Below, piece by piece: positions 17,727-26,875 of a stretch of DNA of 64,000 nucleotides; the first letter of the stretch is position 1; each line of letters begins with the position of its first letter. Source of the stretch: Ligilactobacillus hayakitensis DSM 18933 = JCM 14209. Its GTDB lineage: Bacteria > Bacillota > Bacilli > Lactobacillales > Lactobacillaceae. The stretch spans positions 1 to 64,000 of the forward strand of contig NZ_BAML01000002.1 of the NCBI RefSeq assembly GCF_000615845.1, read 5' to 3'. A model generated the notes under the pieces. That model ran no database searches. It was given only the letters and a program-made list of their open reading frames with translations, and had not been told where the DNA came from. A program made the position numbers and the translations under genes.

Positions 17727-18389
17727 ATGAAAATCTTATTAGCAGAAGACGAACCGCAACTCCAACACGTTTTAAAAAAAGCAATGCAGAGTGTGGGTTA
17801 TCAAGTAGATGCTGTGAATAATGGCAAAAGTGCCGTTAAAGCCGCGAAAGAAAATATTTATGACGTGATGATTTTTGATGTGATGATGCCTGAAATGACT
17901 GGAATTGAGGCTATGAAAGAAATTCGAAAAACCGGCGATAGTACGCATGTAATTATCCTAACCGCGATGTCAGAAATTGATGATAAAGTAACTGGACTAG
18001 ATGCGGGGGCCGATGATTATATGACAAAGCCCTTTTCACTAAAAGAACTTCTAGCACGTTTACGTTCTAAAGAGCGTAGAGAAGATGATTATAATCACAA
18101 GTTGGTAGAATATGGAAGTGTTAAACTAGATACTGATCAACAAGAATTGGTGAGTCATAATTCAATTCGCCTCCCAAGTAAAGAAACGGAATTGATGAAG
18201 TTATTCATGTTAAATGCTGATAAGCAACTATCAACCCATGAAATTCGGCAAAAAATTTGGGGAGATGAAGAAAATGACGAGATTGTATGGATTTACATCT
18301 CATATTTAAGAGGAAAACTTGCCGCAATTAATGCCGATATTCAGATTGTTGGTAAAAAAGATGGGGAATTTTGTCTAACAAAAAAATAA
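17727..18389 (+). CDS. OmpR-family response regulator (RelR-like)
   Basis: A receiver domain (phospho-acceptor Asp in MIFDVMMPEM, near residue 50; Thr in LTAMSE; Lys in MTKPFS) is followed by a short winged-helix DNA-binding domain (about 125-220). A GTG 9 bases upstream is in frame, but ATG 17727 starts the usual MKILLAEDE and has AGGTGAT before it. It lies between relP and its histidine kinase and probably controls that operon, as proposed for RelRS. Confidence 0.86.
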   Translation: MKILLAEDEPQLQHVLKKAMQSVGYQVDAVNNGKSAVKAAKENIYDVMIFDVMMPEMTGIEAMKEIRKTGDSTHVIILTAMSEIDDKVTGLDAGADDYMTKPFSLKELLARLRSKERREDDYNHKLVEYGSVKLDTDQQELVSHNSIRLPSKETELMKLFMLNADKQLSTHEIRQKIWGDEENDEIVWIYISYLRGKLAAINADIQIVGKKDGEFCLTKK

Positions 18390-18403
18390 AGTAGGGATTT
18401 AAA

Positions 18404-19651
18404 ATGATACAAAGGCTAAGAAAAAAATTTATTTTAATGGCTGCTTTTTCATTATTATTAGTCTTAATTACTGTAATTGGGGGCATGGTGTCAGTAACTT
18501 ATATTAATGCCCGTAATGAAATTAGTAATGTGCTAGATATTTTAACAGAAAACCGCGGAATGTTACCGGGAAAAGAAGCTAAAAAAAGATTAGGACCCAA
18601 ATATACGCCAGAAAGCATTTATCAATATCGCTATTTTAGTGTTTTTTTAGATAAAAATAGTGAAATTATCGCCGTTGATAAACGTCATATCAATACCTTA
18701 TCGCAAGATGAAATTAAAAAGATAACTAAGAAAATAATTGTTGATAAAGAAGTTACAGGAGATATTATTTATAATCGTACGGGATTTGCATATCGTTTAA
18801 AAGATACGCCGGAAGGAAAAATCTTAGTTTTATTAGATGAAAGTAATATTTTAGAAAATGCGCGGGCGGTCACCCGGTTGGGGTTATATTTAGGGATTAT
18901 TAGTATGATTGTATTTACGCTAATTATTAGTGCCTTTTCAAAACAAGCGATTAAACCGACAATTCGAGCTTATCAAAAACAAAAAGAATTCATTACCAAT
19001 GCCAGTCACGAGTTAAAGACGCCACTGGCTGTAATTTCAGCTAATACAGAGATGCAAGAATTAATGGGTGATGAATCCGAGTGGACAAAGAGTAATAAAG
19101 AACAGATTGTCCGGTTAAATAATTTAATTAGCCGCCTAGTGACTCTTGCTAGATTTGAAGAAAATAAAAGCATTGAAATGCACCCGATTGATTATTCAAA
19201 AATTGTCTTGGAGGCAGCTAAAAATTTCCAAACCATTGCGCAAGTTGAAAATAAAACGTTTGAACTTAACGTTACCCCTAATTTATTCATCCAAGCAGAA
19301 GCAAACACCTTACAAGAAATGGTCAATATTTTAATTGATAACGCTGTGAAATATTGTGATGATAACGGAAAGATTACAGTGAGTCTTCTTAAAGGTAAAT
19401 TAGGTCAAAACGCAATTTTGAAGGTAGCTAATACGCATAAAAATAGTGAGAAAATCAATGTGTCACGCTTCTTTGAGCGATTTTATCGTGATGATCAATC
19501 ACATAGTGTTGAAAAAAGTGGCTACGGAATCGGATTATCAATGGCTAATGAAGTGGTGCGTATTTTCCAAGGAAAAATTTCAGGGAATAATACAAATGAG
19601 CAAATCGAATTTGTGGTTAGTTTTAAGTTGACTAAGAATTCGCCACAATAA
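18404..19651 (+). CDS. Sensor histidine kinase (RelS-like)
   Basis: A 415-residue membrane kinase: TM1 about 10-33, an extracellular sensor loop of about 125 residues, TM2 about 160-180, HisKA with the phospho-His in NASHELKTPLAV (about residue 202), and HATPase_c with the N box (LIDNAVKY) and G box (GYGIGLSM). It phosphorylates the preceding response regulator. It is the last gene of the three-gene alarmone operon, and a terminator follows. The signal is not evident. Confidence 0.87.
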   Translation: MIQRLRKKFILMAAFSLLLVLITVIGGMVSVTYINARNEISNVLDILTENRGMLPGKEAKKRLGPKYTPESIYQYRYFSVFLDKNSEIIAVDKRHINTLSQDEIKKITKKIIVDKEVTGDIIYNRTGFAYRLKDTPEGKILVLLDESNILENARAVTRLGLYLGIISMIVFTLIISAFSKQAIKPTIRAYQKQKEFITNASHELKTPLAVISANTEMQELMGDESEWTKSNKEQIVRLNNLISRLVTLARFEENKSIEMHPIDYSKIVLEAAKNFQTIAQVENKTFELNVTPNLFIQAEANTLQEMVNILIDNAVKYCDDNGKITVSLLKGKLGQNAILKVANTHKNSEKINVSRFFERFYRDDQSHSVEKSGYGIGLSMANEVVRIFQGKISGNNTNEQIEFVVSFKLTKNSPQ

Positions 19652-19699
19652 ATAGCTTGTTTTTCTTGTAAACTAATATAAATATAAAAGAATAATGAT

Positions 19700-19732
19700 G
19701 AAAAAAGCTGGGAAGATTTTCCAGCTTTTTCT
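19700..19732 (+). terminator. Terminator of the relPRS-like operon
   Basis: AAAAAGCTGG/CCAGCTTTTT hairpin with inner GAA/TTT pairs and a T tail. Confidence 0.85.
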
Positions 19733-19782
19733 TTCGTAGTTCTTGTATTTTATCTTTAAATCACGTAAACTAAAAATGATAT

Positions 19783-19802
19783 GTGAAACACGTATGTTTC
19801 AC
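19783..19802. promoter_or_regulatory. parS-like divergent half-sites before rsmG
   Basis: GTGAAACA-CGTA-TGTTTCAC: two perfect 8-base halves of the ParB site parS (TGTTTCACGTGAAACA) in swapped order, 19 bases before rsmG and two genes before parB. It could be a variant ParB site or an operator for the partition operon. Confidence 0.4.
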
Positions 19803-19821
19803 GAATGTTAAGGAGGATTCT

Positions 19822-20547
19822 ATGACGCCAGAAGAATTTCGTCAAGCATTAGCTAAGCAAGGAATTGAGTTAAGTGATGAACAAATGCAACAATTTGCGA
19901 CTTATTATGAATTTCTTGTTGAAACTAATAAGAATTTAAATTTAACTGCAATTACTGATGAAAAAGAAGTGTATTTAAAGCATTTCTATGATTCATTATT
20001 ACTTGCATTAACTGTTAAAGATTTACAAACAGAAGAATTAACCTTATGTGATGTGGGGGCAGGAGCAGGTTTTCCTAGTCTTCCCGTTAAAATTGTTTTT
20101 CCACAATTAGAAGTATCGATTGTGGATTCATTAAATAAACGAATTAAATTTTTACAAGAATTAGTTGGAAAATTAGGCTTAAAAAAAGTTCATTTCCATC
20201 ATGCTCGTGCCGAAGAATTTGGCGGTAAAAAAAGTGTTCATCGCCAAAAATATGACGTGGTAACTGCGAGAGCGGTGGCTAGAATGTCGGTATTGACTGA
20301 ATTGTGCTTGCCTTTAGCAAAAGTCGGGGGTCGTTTTATTGCGTTAAAAGCTCAAAAAACGCAAGACGAACTTGAAGTCGCTAATAAAGCAATTAAAGTG
20401 ATGGGGGGAGAATTAATCTCTGATACCCAAGTTAATCTTCCAGTTGGAGATGACGAACGTCATATTGTAGTTATTGCAAAAATTGATGACACACCAAAGA
20501 AATATCCAAGAAAACCGGGAACACCTAATAAACAGCCAGTTGAATAA
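19822..20547 (+). CDS. rsmG: 16S rRNA (guanine-N7) methyltransferase RsmG
   Basis: A 241-residue SAM-dependent methyltransferase that modifies G527 of 16S rRNA. It has motif [22 protein letters not shown], and [13 protein letters not shown]. Reads from ATG 19822, which has AAGGAGG 6 bases upstream; a longer in-frame start (19783) lies on the parS-like palindrome and is rejected. It is first in the conserved rsmG-parA-parB order. Confidence 0.93.
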   Translation: MTPEEFRQALAKQGIELSDEQMQQFATYYEFLVETNKNLNLTAITDEKEVYLKHFYDSLLLALTVKDLQTEELTLCDVGAGAGFPSLPVKIVFPQLEVSIVDSLNKRIKFLQELVGKLGLKKVHFHHARAEEFGGKKSVHRQKYDVVTARAVARMSVLTELCLPLAKVGGRFIALKAQKTQDELEVANKAIKVMGGELISDTQVNLPVGDDERHIVVIAKIDDTPKKYPRKPGTPNKQPVE

Positions 20548-20566
20548 TTAAGAAGGGGGATTAATT

Positions 20567-21331
20567 ATGGGAACAGTGATTGCCATTGCTAACCAAAAAG
20601 GTGGCGTTGGAAAAACAACAACCAGTGTAAACTTGGGGGCATGTTTAGCTGATTTTGGAAAAAAAGTCTTACTTGTTGATACTGATGCGCAAGGAAACGC
20701 AACCAGTGGGATTGGAATTCGTAAAAGCGCAATTCAAAATGATGTATATGATGTTATTGTCAACGAATTACCAATTCGTCAAGCAATCATGAAATCAGAA
20801 AAAGAAAATCTAGATGTTGTCCCTGCAACAATTCAGTTAGCGGGGGCAGAAATTGAATTAACAGCTCAAATGGCACGCGAAAAGAAATTATATGCTGCCT
20901 TACAAGAAGTTAAAGCAGAGTATGATTTTATTATCATTGATTGTCCACCTTCATTAGGCTTATTAACAATCAATGCTTTTACAGCAAGTGATTCAATTTT
21001 AATTCCGGTTCAAAGCGAATATTATGCTTTGGAAGGGTTGAGCCAATTGATGAATACGATTCATTTGGTTCAAAAACACTTCAATCCTAACCTTCAAATT
21101 GAAGGAGTCTTAATGACAATGTTAGATGCAAGAACCAACTTAGGACAACAAGTTGTGGCTGAAGTGAAGAAATTCTTTAAAGATAAAGTTTACACAACGG
21201 TTATTCCTAGAAACGTTCGCTTATCAGAGGCACCAAGTCATGGATTGTCAATTATTGACTATGATCCTAAATCTCGCGGTGCTCAAGAATATCAATCCTT
21301 AACTAAGGAGGTATTAAGAGCTCATGAATAA
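20567..21331 (+). CDS. parA: Chromosome-partitioning ATPase ParA (Soj)
   Basis: A 254-residue deviant-Walker ParA: KGGVGKTTTSVNLG (residues 11-24), Walker A' DTDAQGN and IIDCPPSLGLL. It moves ParB-parS complexes and tunes DnaA activity at the origin. It overlaps parB by 8 bases, so the two are coupled. Confidence 0.93.
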   Translation: MGTVIAIANQKGGVGKTTTSVNLGACLADFGKKVLLVDTDAQGNATSGIGIRKSAIQNDVYDVIVNELPIRQAIMKSEKENLDVVPATIQLAGAEIELTAQMAREKKLYAALQEVKAEYDFIIIDCPPSLGLLTINAFTASDSILIPVQSEYYALEGLSQLMNTIHLVQKHFNPNLQIEGVLMTMLDARTNLGQQVVAEVKKFFKDKVYTTVIPRNVRLSEAPSHGLSIIDYDPKSRGAQEYQSLTKEVLRAHE

Positions 21332-22205
21332 AGGAACTAAAGGTCTTGGACGAGGAATCGATGCTTTATTTCAAGATTTCGCGCAAGAAGTACAAGATGA
21401 TCCAAGCAAGGTAACGGAAATTCGTTTAGATGAAATTCGTCCTAATCCATATCAACCACGAAAAGTATTTGATGAACAAGCCTTACAAGAACTTGCAGAT
21501 TCAATCCAAAAGTCGGGGGTTTTTCAACCAATTATTGTACGGAAATCAAGTGTTTTAGGTTATGAAATTATTGCCGGTGAACGTCGTTTTAGGGCTTCTA
21601 AGTTAGCTAAAAAAGAAACCATTCCCGCAATTGTGAAAGAATTTAACGAAGAACAAATGATGGAAATTGCAGTTTTAGAAAACTTACAACGTGAAGACTT
21701 AACGCCCCTTGAAGAAGCACAAGCTTACAGTACATTGATGGAACGCCTCAATTTAACGCAGGTGCAAGTTTCAGAACGCTTAGGAAAATCACGTCCATAT
21801 ATCGCTAATTATTTGCGTTTATTAGGTTTACCAAATGAAGTTAAGCAAATGTTGCAAAATGGTGAATTATCAATGGGACAAGCTAGAACATTATTAGCCT
21901 TAAAAGATAAAGATAAGGTCGTTGATGTCGCTAAAAAGACCATTGCGGAAAACTTAACGGTGCGGCAGTTAGAACAATTAGTCGCAAAACTTAATCATGC
22001 AGAACCAAAAGTAGAAAAAAAGGAAAAACAATCTGAATTTTCTCCATTTTATAAGCAAACAGAAGACTTGCTTCAAGCAAAATTTGGTACTAAAGTTATC
22101 GTTAAAGAAGGCGCCAAACAAGGCAAAGGTAAGATTGAAATCGATTATAGCAACATTGAAGATTTTAATCGAATTCTTGAAATTTTAAATATTAACTTAG
22201 ATTAG
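21324..22205 (+). CDS. parB: Chromosome-partitioning protein ParB (Spo0J)
   Basis: A 293-residue ParB with the N-terminal CTPase box (GERRFRAS), NPYQPR motif, central helix-turn-helix (TQVQVSERLGKSRPYIANYLRLL) and C-terminal dimer domain. It spreads from parS sites near the origin. No intact parS was found inside the gene. AAGGAGG precedes the start within the parA end. Confidence 0.92.
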   Translation: MNKGTKGLGRGIDALFQDFAQEVQDDPSKVTEIRLDEIRPNPYQPRKVFDEQALQELADSIQKSGVFQPIIVRKSSVLGYEIIAGERRFRASKLAKKETIPAIVKEFNEEQMMEIAVLENLQREDLTPLEEAQAYSTLMERLNLTQVQVSERLGKSRPYIANYLRLLGLPNEVKQMLQNGELSMGQARTLLALKDKDKVVDVAKKTIAENLTVRQLEQLVAKLNHAEPKVEKKEKQSEFSPFYKQTEDLLQAKFGTKVIVKEGAKQGKGKIEIDYSNIEDFNRILEILNINLD

Positions 22206-22218
22206 TGAGGAAAAAACA

Positions 22219-22410
22219 ATGTATGACTTACATGATATTGTTGAAATGAAAAAGCCACATCCATGTGGAGCTAATCGCTGGGAAATCGTACGTATGGGAG
22301 CAGACATCAAGATTAAATGTACAGAGTGTCAACGTTTATTAATGATGACTCGGCGCGATTTTGAAAAAAGAATGAAAAAAGTTTTAGAAAAATCTTCTAA
22401 TGAAGATTAA
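22219..22410 (+). CDS. DUF951 small protein
   Basis: A 63-residue DUF951 protein with the typical MYDLHDIVEMKKPHPCG start. Cys residues (HPCG, KCTEC) suggest a small zinc-binding fold. It lies between parB and ychF, as in most lactic acid bacteria. The function is not established, but the genomic position suggests a link to translation or replication start. Confidence 0.88.
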   Translation: MYDLHDIVEMKKPHPCGANRWEIVRMGADIKIKCTECQRLLMMTRRDFEKRMKKVLEKSSNED

Positions 22411-22433
22411 TTATCAGAAAAGAGGAATAAATT

Positions 22434-23534
22434 ATGGCATTAACTGCAGGTATCGTTGGTTTACCTAACGTTGGGAAATCAACACTTTTTAACGCAATTA
22501 CAAAAGCAGGAGCAGAAATGGCAAACTATCCATTTGCGACAATTGATCCTAATGTCGGGATGGTTGAAGTTCCAGATAGTCGTTTAGCACGGATTGATGA
22601 AATTATCCCTGCGAAAAAGATTGTTCACACAACTTTTGAATTTACTGATATTGCTGGGATTGTTAAGGGTGCTAGCAAAGGTGAAGGTTTAGGAAACAAA
22701 TTCTTGGAAAACATTCGCCAAGTAGATGCAATTGTACATGTTGTACGTGCATTTGATGATGAAAATATCACTCACGTTTCTAACAAGGTTGACCCATTAG
22801 ATGATATTGACACAATCAACATGGAATTAGTTTTAGCTGACTTAGATTCAGTTAATAAACGTTATGCACGTGTGGAAAAAATTGCGCGTACAAAAGACAA
22901 GGATGCATTAGCAGAATTTGCATTACTTCAAAAGATTAAACCAGTGCTTGAAGAAGGAAAGGCTGTTAGAAGCATTGAATTTAACGATGAAGAAAAGAAA
23001 TTAGTTAAGAGTTTCTTTTTATTAACTTCAAAACCAGTATTATATGTTGCTAATATCGCTGAAGATGATATGGCAGATCCAGAAGCAAGTGAATACTACC
23101 AACAAATCAAGAAGTTTGCTGAAGATGAAGGTTCACAAGCGTTAGCCGTTTCAGCACGAACAGAAGAAGAAATTGCTGAATTACCAGATGATGAAAAACA
23201 AGAATTCTTAGAAGCTGAAGGAGTAACTGAATCAGGTTTAGACCGATTAATTCGTGCTTCATACAAGTTATTAGGCTTGGCTACATTCTTCACTGCTGGT
23301 GGTAAGGAAACTCGTGCTTGGACATTTAAAGCAGGTATGAAGGCTCCTCAAGTTGCGGGGGTAATTCACTCAGATTTTGAACGTGGATTTATCCGTGCCG
23401 AAGTTGCATCATTTGAAGATTTAGACAAATACGGTAGTATGCAAGCTGTTAAAGAAGCCGGTCGTTTACGTCTTGAAGGTAAAGAATATGTAGTTCAAGA
23501 TGGCGACATTATCGAATTTAGATTTAACGTTTAA
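22434..23534 (+). CDS. ychF: Redox-regulated ATPase YchF (Obg family)
   Basis: A 366-residue OLA1/YchF ATPase: P-loop [15 protein letters not shown], switch [16 protein letters not shown], coiled insert (about 140-200) and a C-terminal TGS domain ([13 protein letters not shown] to end). It binds ribosomes and prefers ATP to GTP. Highly conserved. AAAGAGGAAT precedes the ATG. Confidence 0.94.
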   Translation: MALTAGIVGLPNVGKSTLFNAITKAGAEMANYPFATIDPNVGMVEVPDSRLARIDEIIPAKKIVHTTFEFTDIAGIVKGASKGEGLGNKFLENIRQVDAIVHVVRAFDDENITHVSNKVDPLDDIDTINMELVLADLDSVNKRYARVEKIARTKDKDALAEFALLQKIKPVLEEGKAVRSIEFNDEEKKLVKSFFLLTSKPVLYVANIAEDDMADPEASEYYQQIKKFAEDEGSQALAVSARTEEEIAELPDDEKQEFLEAEGVTESGLDRLIRASYKLLGLATFFTAGGKETRAWTFKAGMKAPQVAGVIHSDFERGFIRAEVASFEDLDKYGSMQAVKEAGRLRLEGKEYVVQDGDIIEFRFNV

Positions 23535-23554
23535 TCGTTATTGGAGGATTAAAA

Positions 23555-24277
23555 ATGGCAGAAGAAAAAACTGCACGTGAAAAAAACGAAGCGGCAAAAC
23601 AACAAGCAGATGTTAAACCAGCCGTAGTTGATTTCACAGATTTAACAAAGAAAAATCAAGACTACATGTTCCATTTGGACAAAGAACTTGATCAACGTAA
23701 GTATGCGCAAAAAAATGAAGCACTATCTAAGGTGCATGCTGAATTATTAGAGAAGCAAAAAACAGGGATTGTCGCAACTAAGCTTTATGGCCCTGTAACA
23801 AAAAAAGCAGATGAAATCATTGCCGGACCAAAGAAGCCAGCTAAAATTCCAACTTTATGGGAAATGGCATTAGATAACGGCTTAATGATGTTTGCTTTAT
23901 TCTGTGCGATGTATGCAATTTTTGGTGTGTTCTCTAAGAATAGTAACCAAACAAATGCGGGTATCATTACTTTAATCGCAACATCAGTTGTTGCCGGAAT
24001 CGGATTAGGTTATTTCTATCGTCAAATGTTAGGACAACAAAAGCAACGTAACTGGGGTCGTGTGATTTTAAACGTGATTATTTTAGTGGCTGCTTGGATG
24101 GCGGTGTTTGGCCTTGTCGGAATTATTCCGCCATCTGTAAATGTTGTGCTACCACCTGTAGCTTATGCAACCTTAGCAATTATCGCTTTTGCAGTGCGTA
24201 TTTATGTTAAAAAACGTTTGGATATTCCAAATCCAGCTGATTTAGCGCGCCAAACAAATGATAATAATAAAAAATAA
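23555..24277 (+). CDS. DUF1129 membrane protein
   Basis: A 240-residue protein with a charged N-terminal half (LTKKNQDYMFHLDKEL, typical of DUF1129) and four predicted membrane helices (about 105-125, 130-150, 170-190, 200-218). The location after ychF is conserved in Lactobacillaceae. No biochemical role is known. TTGGAGGATT precedes the ATG. Confidence 0.82.
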   Translation: MAEEKTAREKNEAAKQQADVKPAVVDFTDLTKKNQDYMFHLDKELDQRKYAQKNEALSKVHAELLEKQKTGIVATKLYGPVTKKADEIIAGPKKPAKIPTLWEMALDNGLMMFALFCAMYAIFGVFSKNSNQTNAGIITLIATSVVAGIGLGYFYRQMLGQQKQRNWGRVILNVIILVAAWMAVFGLVGIIPPSVNVVLPPVAYATLAIIAFAVRIYVKKRLDIPNPADLARQTNDNNKK

Positions 24278-24283
24278 TTAATC

Positions 24284-24323
24284 AAAGCTAGCTTATTTTA
24301 TTGAAACGTAAGCTAGCTTTTTG
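24284..24323 (+). terminator. Terminator after the partition block
   Basis: AAAGCTAGCTTA pairs with TAAGCTAGCTTT around a 13-base loop and is followed by five T. Confidence 0.85.
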
Positions 24324-24394
24324 TATGCAAAAATAAAAGCATTGCGTGCTATAATGGTCATGATAAAAATTTACGCAAAAGAAAGGATAGCTTG

Positions 24395-25135
24395 ATGCAA
24401 ACTAAGATATTAAAAATAGGAACTACAAAAACAACTGAAGAATATGTCAGTCTTCCTTGGCAATCAATAGATATCTATCAAGAGATTACAGCAGCAAAAG
24501 TGGCCGCATTTGTGATTCCAAAAGTAGATGAAAAAGCCGCGATGCGAGTCCAAGACTTAACCATGAATTCAGGCTTGGATGTTCCGGTAATATTAATTGA
24601 TCCAAGTAAAGGTAATAGTCGAAGTGAAATTCAAAAGCAAGTTGATCAGTTGGCGCGTGAATATGAAAGTCAAGTGGTTCCTGGATTTTTACGAGATTTA
24701 ATTAATTTTGCGGATGAAAATCCAGTTAGTTATACAACTCCGGGACATCATAATGGTCAATTTTATGAAAAGCATCCAGCCGGGGTGGTTTTTAAGGAGT
24801 TTTTCGGAGATAACTTTTTGAAAGCCGATGTTTCTGATACGGTAGCCGAACTGGGTGATACGCTAACTCATGGAGGAACACCACTCGATTCGCAACAACA
24901 AGCAGCTAAATCTTTTAATGCAGACAAGGTATATTACGTTACTAACGGAACTACAAGTTCAAATACAATTTGTGCGAATGCGCTTTTAGATGAGGATGAT
25001 TTAGTTTTATTTGATCGCAATAATCATAAATCACTCTATAATAGTGCATTAGTGATGACTGGAGCAAAACCAGTTTATCTTAAAACAAGTCGTAATCCCT
25101 TAGTTGATTGGTCCAGTTTTAGGCGATATTTCTGA
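24395..25135 (+). pseudogene. Ornithine decarboxylase, 5' part of a frameshifted gene
   Basis: The N-terminal wing and first part of the PLP domain of an inducible Orn/Lys/Arg decarboxylase: YTTPGHHNGQFYEKHPAG, HGGTPL and TNGTTSSN are conserved. The frame ends RNPLVDWSSFRRYF-stop; the family continues P-L-G-L-I-G-P-V, which lies in the frame that opens at 25104. A net two-base loss around 25103 explains the break. The intact enzyme (about 700 residues) would make putrescine from ornithine and consume acid. ATG 24395 follows AAAGGATAG. Confidence 0.8.
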
Positions 25136-26504
25136 AGTAAATATTAGACAAGAAATCGCTAAGGTGGATCCAAAAAAAGCAAAGCAAAAACGTCCGTTTA
25201 GATTATCAGTTTTACAACTGGAAACATTTGATGGGGTATTTTATAACGCTAAATGGTTCCTAGAAAAAATCGGACATCTTTGCGATTACATCTTATTTGA
25301 TTGTGCTTGGGGTGGGTATGAACAGTTTGTTGATGTTATGAAAGAACTTTCACCCCTTCAATATACATATGGACCAGATGACCCAGGCATTTTGGTCACA
25401 CAATCAATTCATAAACAACAAGCAGGTTTAGCGCAAACTTCACAGATATTAAAAAAAGATGCCCATATCAAAGGTCAAAAACGCTATGTTGATCATAAAC
25501 ATTTTAATAATTCATATTTGAAGTATGTGACAACTAGTTATTCATACCCAATTTATGCATCATTGACGGTAAATACAGCCTTAGCGAGTGGGAATGCGCC
25601 TAAAATTTGGTGGCAAGAAGCGATGCTTAAAGGAATTAAATTCCGCAAAGAATTAGCGCAAAAATCAACCTTGTTTAAAACGTTGAATCCTCATGAAATT
25701 GAAGATGGAAAATGGGAAGAATTGCCAAATCAAACGCTAGCAAATAATCTTGATTATTGGAAGATGAGTTCAGATGATAGTTGGCATGGTTTTAAAGGAA
25801 TTGATCAAAACGAAGCGATTATCAGTCCATTAAAATTAACCGTAGTTTCTCCAGGGATTGATTTAAAAAATGGTCGCTATGAAAAAACAGGGATTCCGGG
25901 CGTAGTCGTTGGCGCATATCTAACAGAAAAACGGGTAATAGATTGTAAGTCAGATTTATATTCAACTTTATTCTTATTAACCCCAGGAGAAAAAGATGAA
26001 GACTTAGATGCATTATTAACAAGCTTTTTAGAATTTGAAGAATTCTACTTACGGGATGCACCACTTCAAGAAGTCTTGCCACGGTTATATCGACAAAATC
26101 AAGCACGCTATGAAGGATATACCATTCGCCAACTTTGCCAAGAAATGCATGAATATTACAAATTACATGATACTTTTAAAGTGCAACAAGCATTATTTTT
26201 AAAAGACAATATGAGTGATTTTGAATATACGCCTGCTAAAGCGGATAAATTATTCATGAAAAATCATGGAGAATTAGTAGATTTAGAGGAGATTGAAGGT
26301 CGAATTGCTCTTGAAGGAGCCCTTCCTTATCCACCAGGAGTATTTATCGTAGCTCCAGGTGAACGTTGGCAAAAAATTGATGTTGATTATTTTAAGATTT
26401 TAATGGGAGCCATTGATTTATTCCCAGGTTTTGATCCGGAAATCCAAGGGGTATACCTTGAAAAAATTAATGGTAAGACCCACGCTAAGGGATTTGTTCT
26501 ATAA
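25104..26504 (+). pseudogene. Ornithine decarboxylase, 3' part of a frameshifted gene
   Basis: A 466-residue continuation, beginning LIGPV. It contains the PLP-binding lysine (TQSIHKQQAGLAQTS), the CDYILFDCAWGG strand and the whole C-terminal domain (YTPAKAD, GALPYPPGVFIVAPGE). It has no plausible ribosome site. Because both halves are otherwise well conserved, the lesion is recent or a sequencing error. Confidence 0.8.
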
Positions 26505-26550
26505 AATCCGAATAATTTAAAAAAAGATTAAAAAAATTCTCATTTTTTAA

Positions 26551-26579
26551 TTGACAAATTATTTAATAGTGTATAAAAT
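26551..26579 (+). promoter_or_regulatory. metNIQ promoter
   Basis: TTGACA (26551-26556), 17 bases, TAAAAT (26574-26579), just upstream of the T-box leader. Confidence 0.8.
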
Positions 26580-26589
26580 CATAGATAAT

Positions 26590-26854
26590 CAAATATATAA
26601 GACGTTGATGAGAAGAGATCCGATAAAGTATCAAAAGAGAGCTTCGTAAGGTGAAAGGAAGCATATGGAGTCGGTGAGAATGGCCTCGGAGTCGAGTAAT
26701 GGTCGAGTCATTAATTAATGATGGAAGGCTGTTATTCCGTTAATTACGATATAATTGAGCTTAATTAAGCAATTGAGGTTGCTGATGTGAATCAGTAACG
26801 AATTAAGGTGGTAACGCGGTTTTCGTCCTTTGTGATGAAAATCGCGTTTTTTAT
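26590..26854 (+). promoter_or_regulatory. T-box leader (probably Met-specific)
   Basis: A stem I region begins GATGAGAAGAG. The invariant T-box sequence AAGGTGGTAACGCGG lies at about 26805-26819. A terminator hairpin (AACGCGG...CGCGTT then T run) ends at 26854. The T-box can pair to form the competing antiterminator when uncharged tRNA binds. The genes downstream are metNIQ, so tRNA-Met is expected; an ATG triplet in the stem I region (near 26664) is a candidate specifier. Confidence 0.9.
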
Positions 26855-26875
26855 TTAGAGAAATGAGGGATTGAA

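Noticed and set aside
19758-19772. A possible parS site TCACGTAAAC near rsmG
   Set aside because: Only the TCACGT core matches; the flanks lack the TGTT/AACA arms. The palindrome at 19783-19802 is the better candidate.
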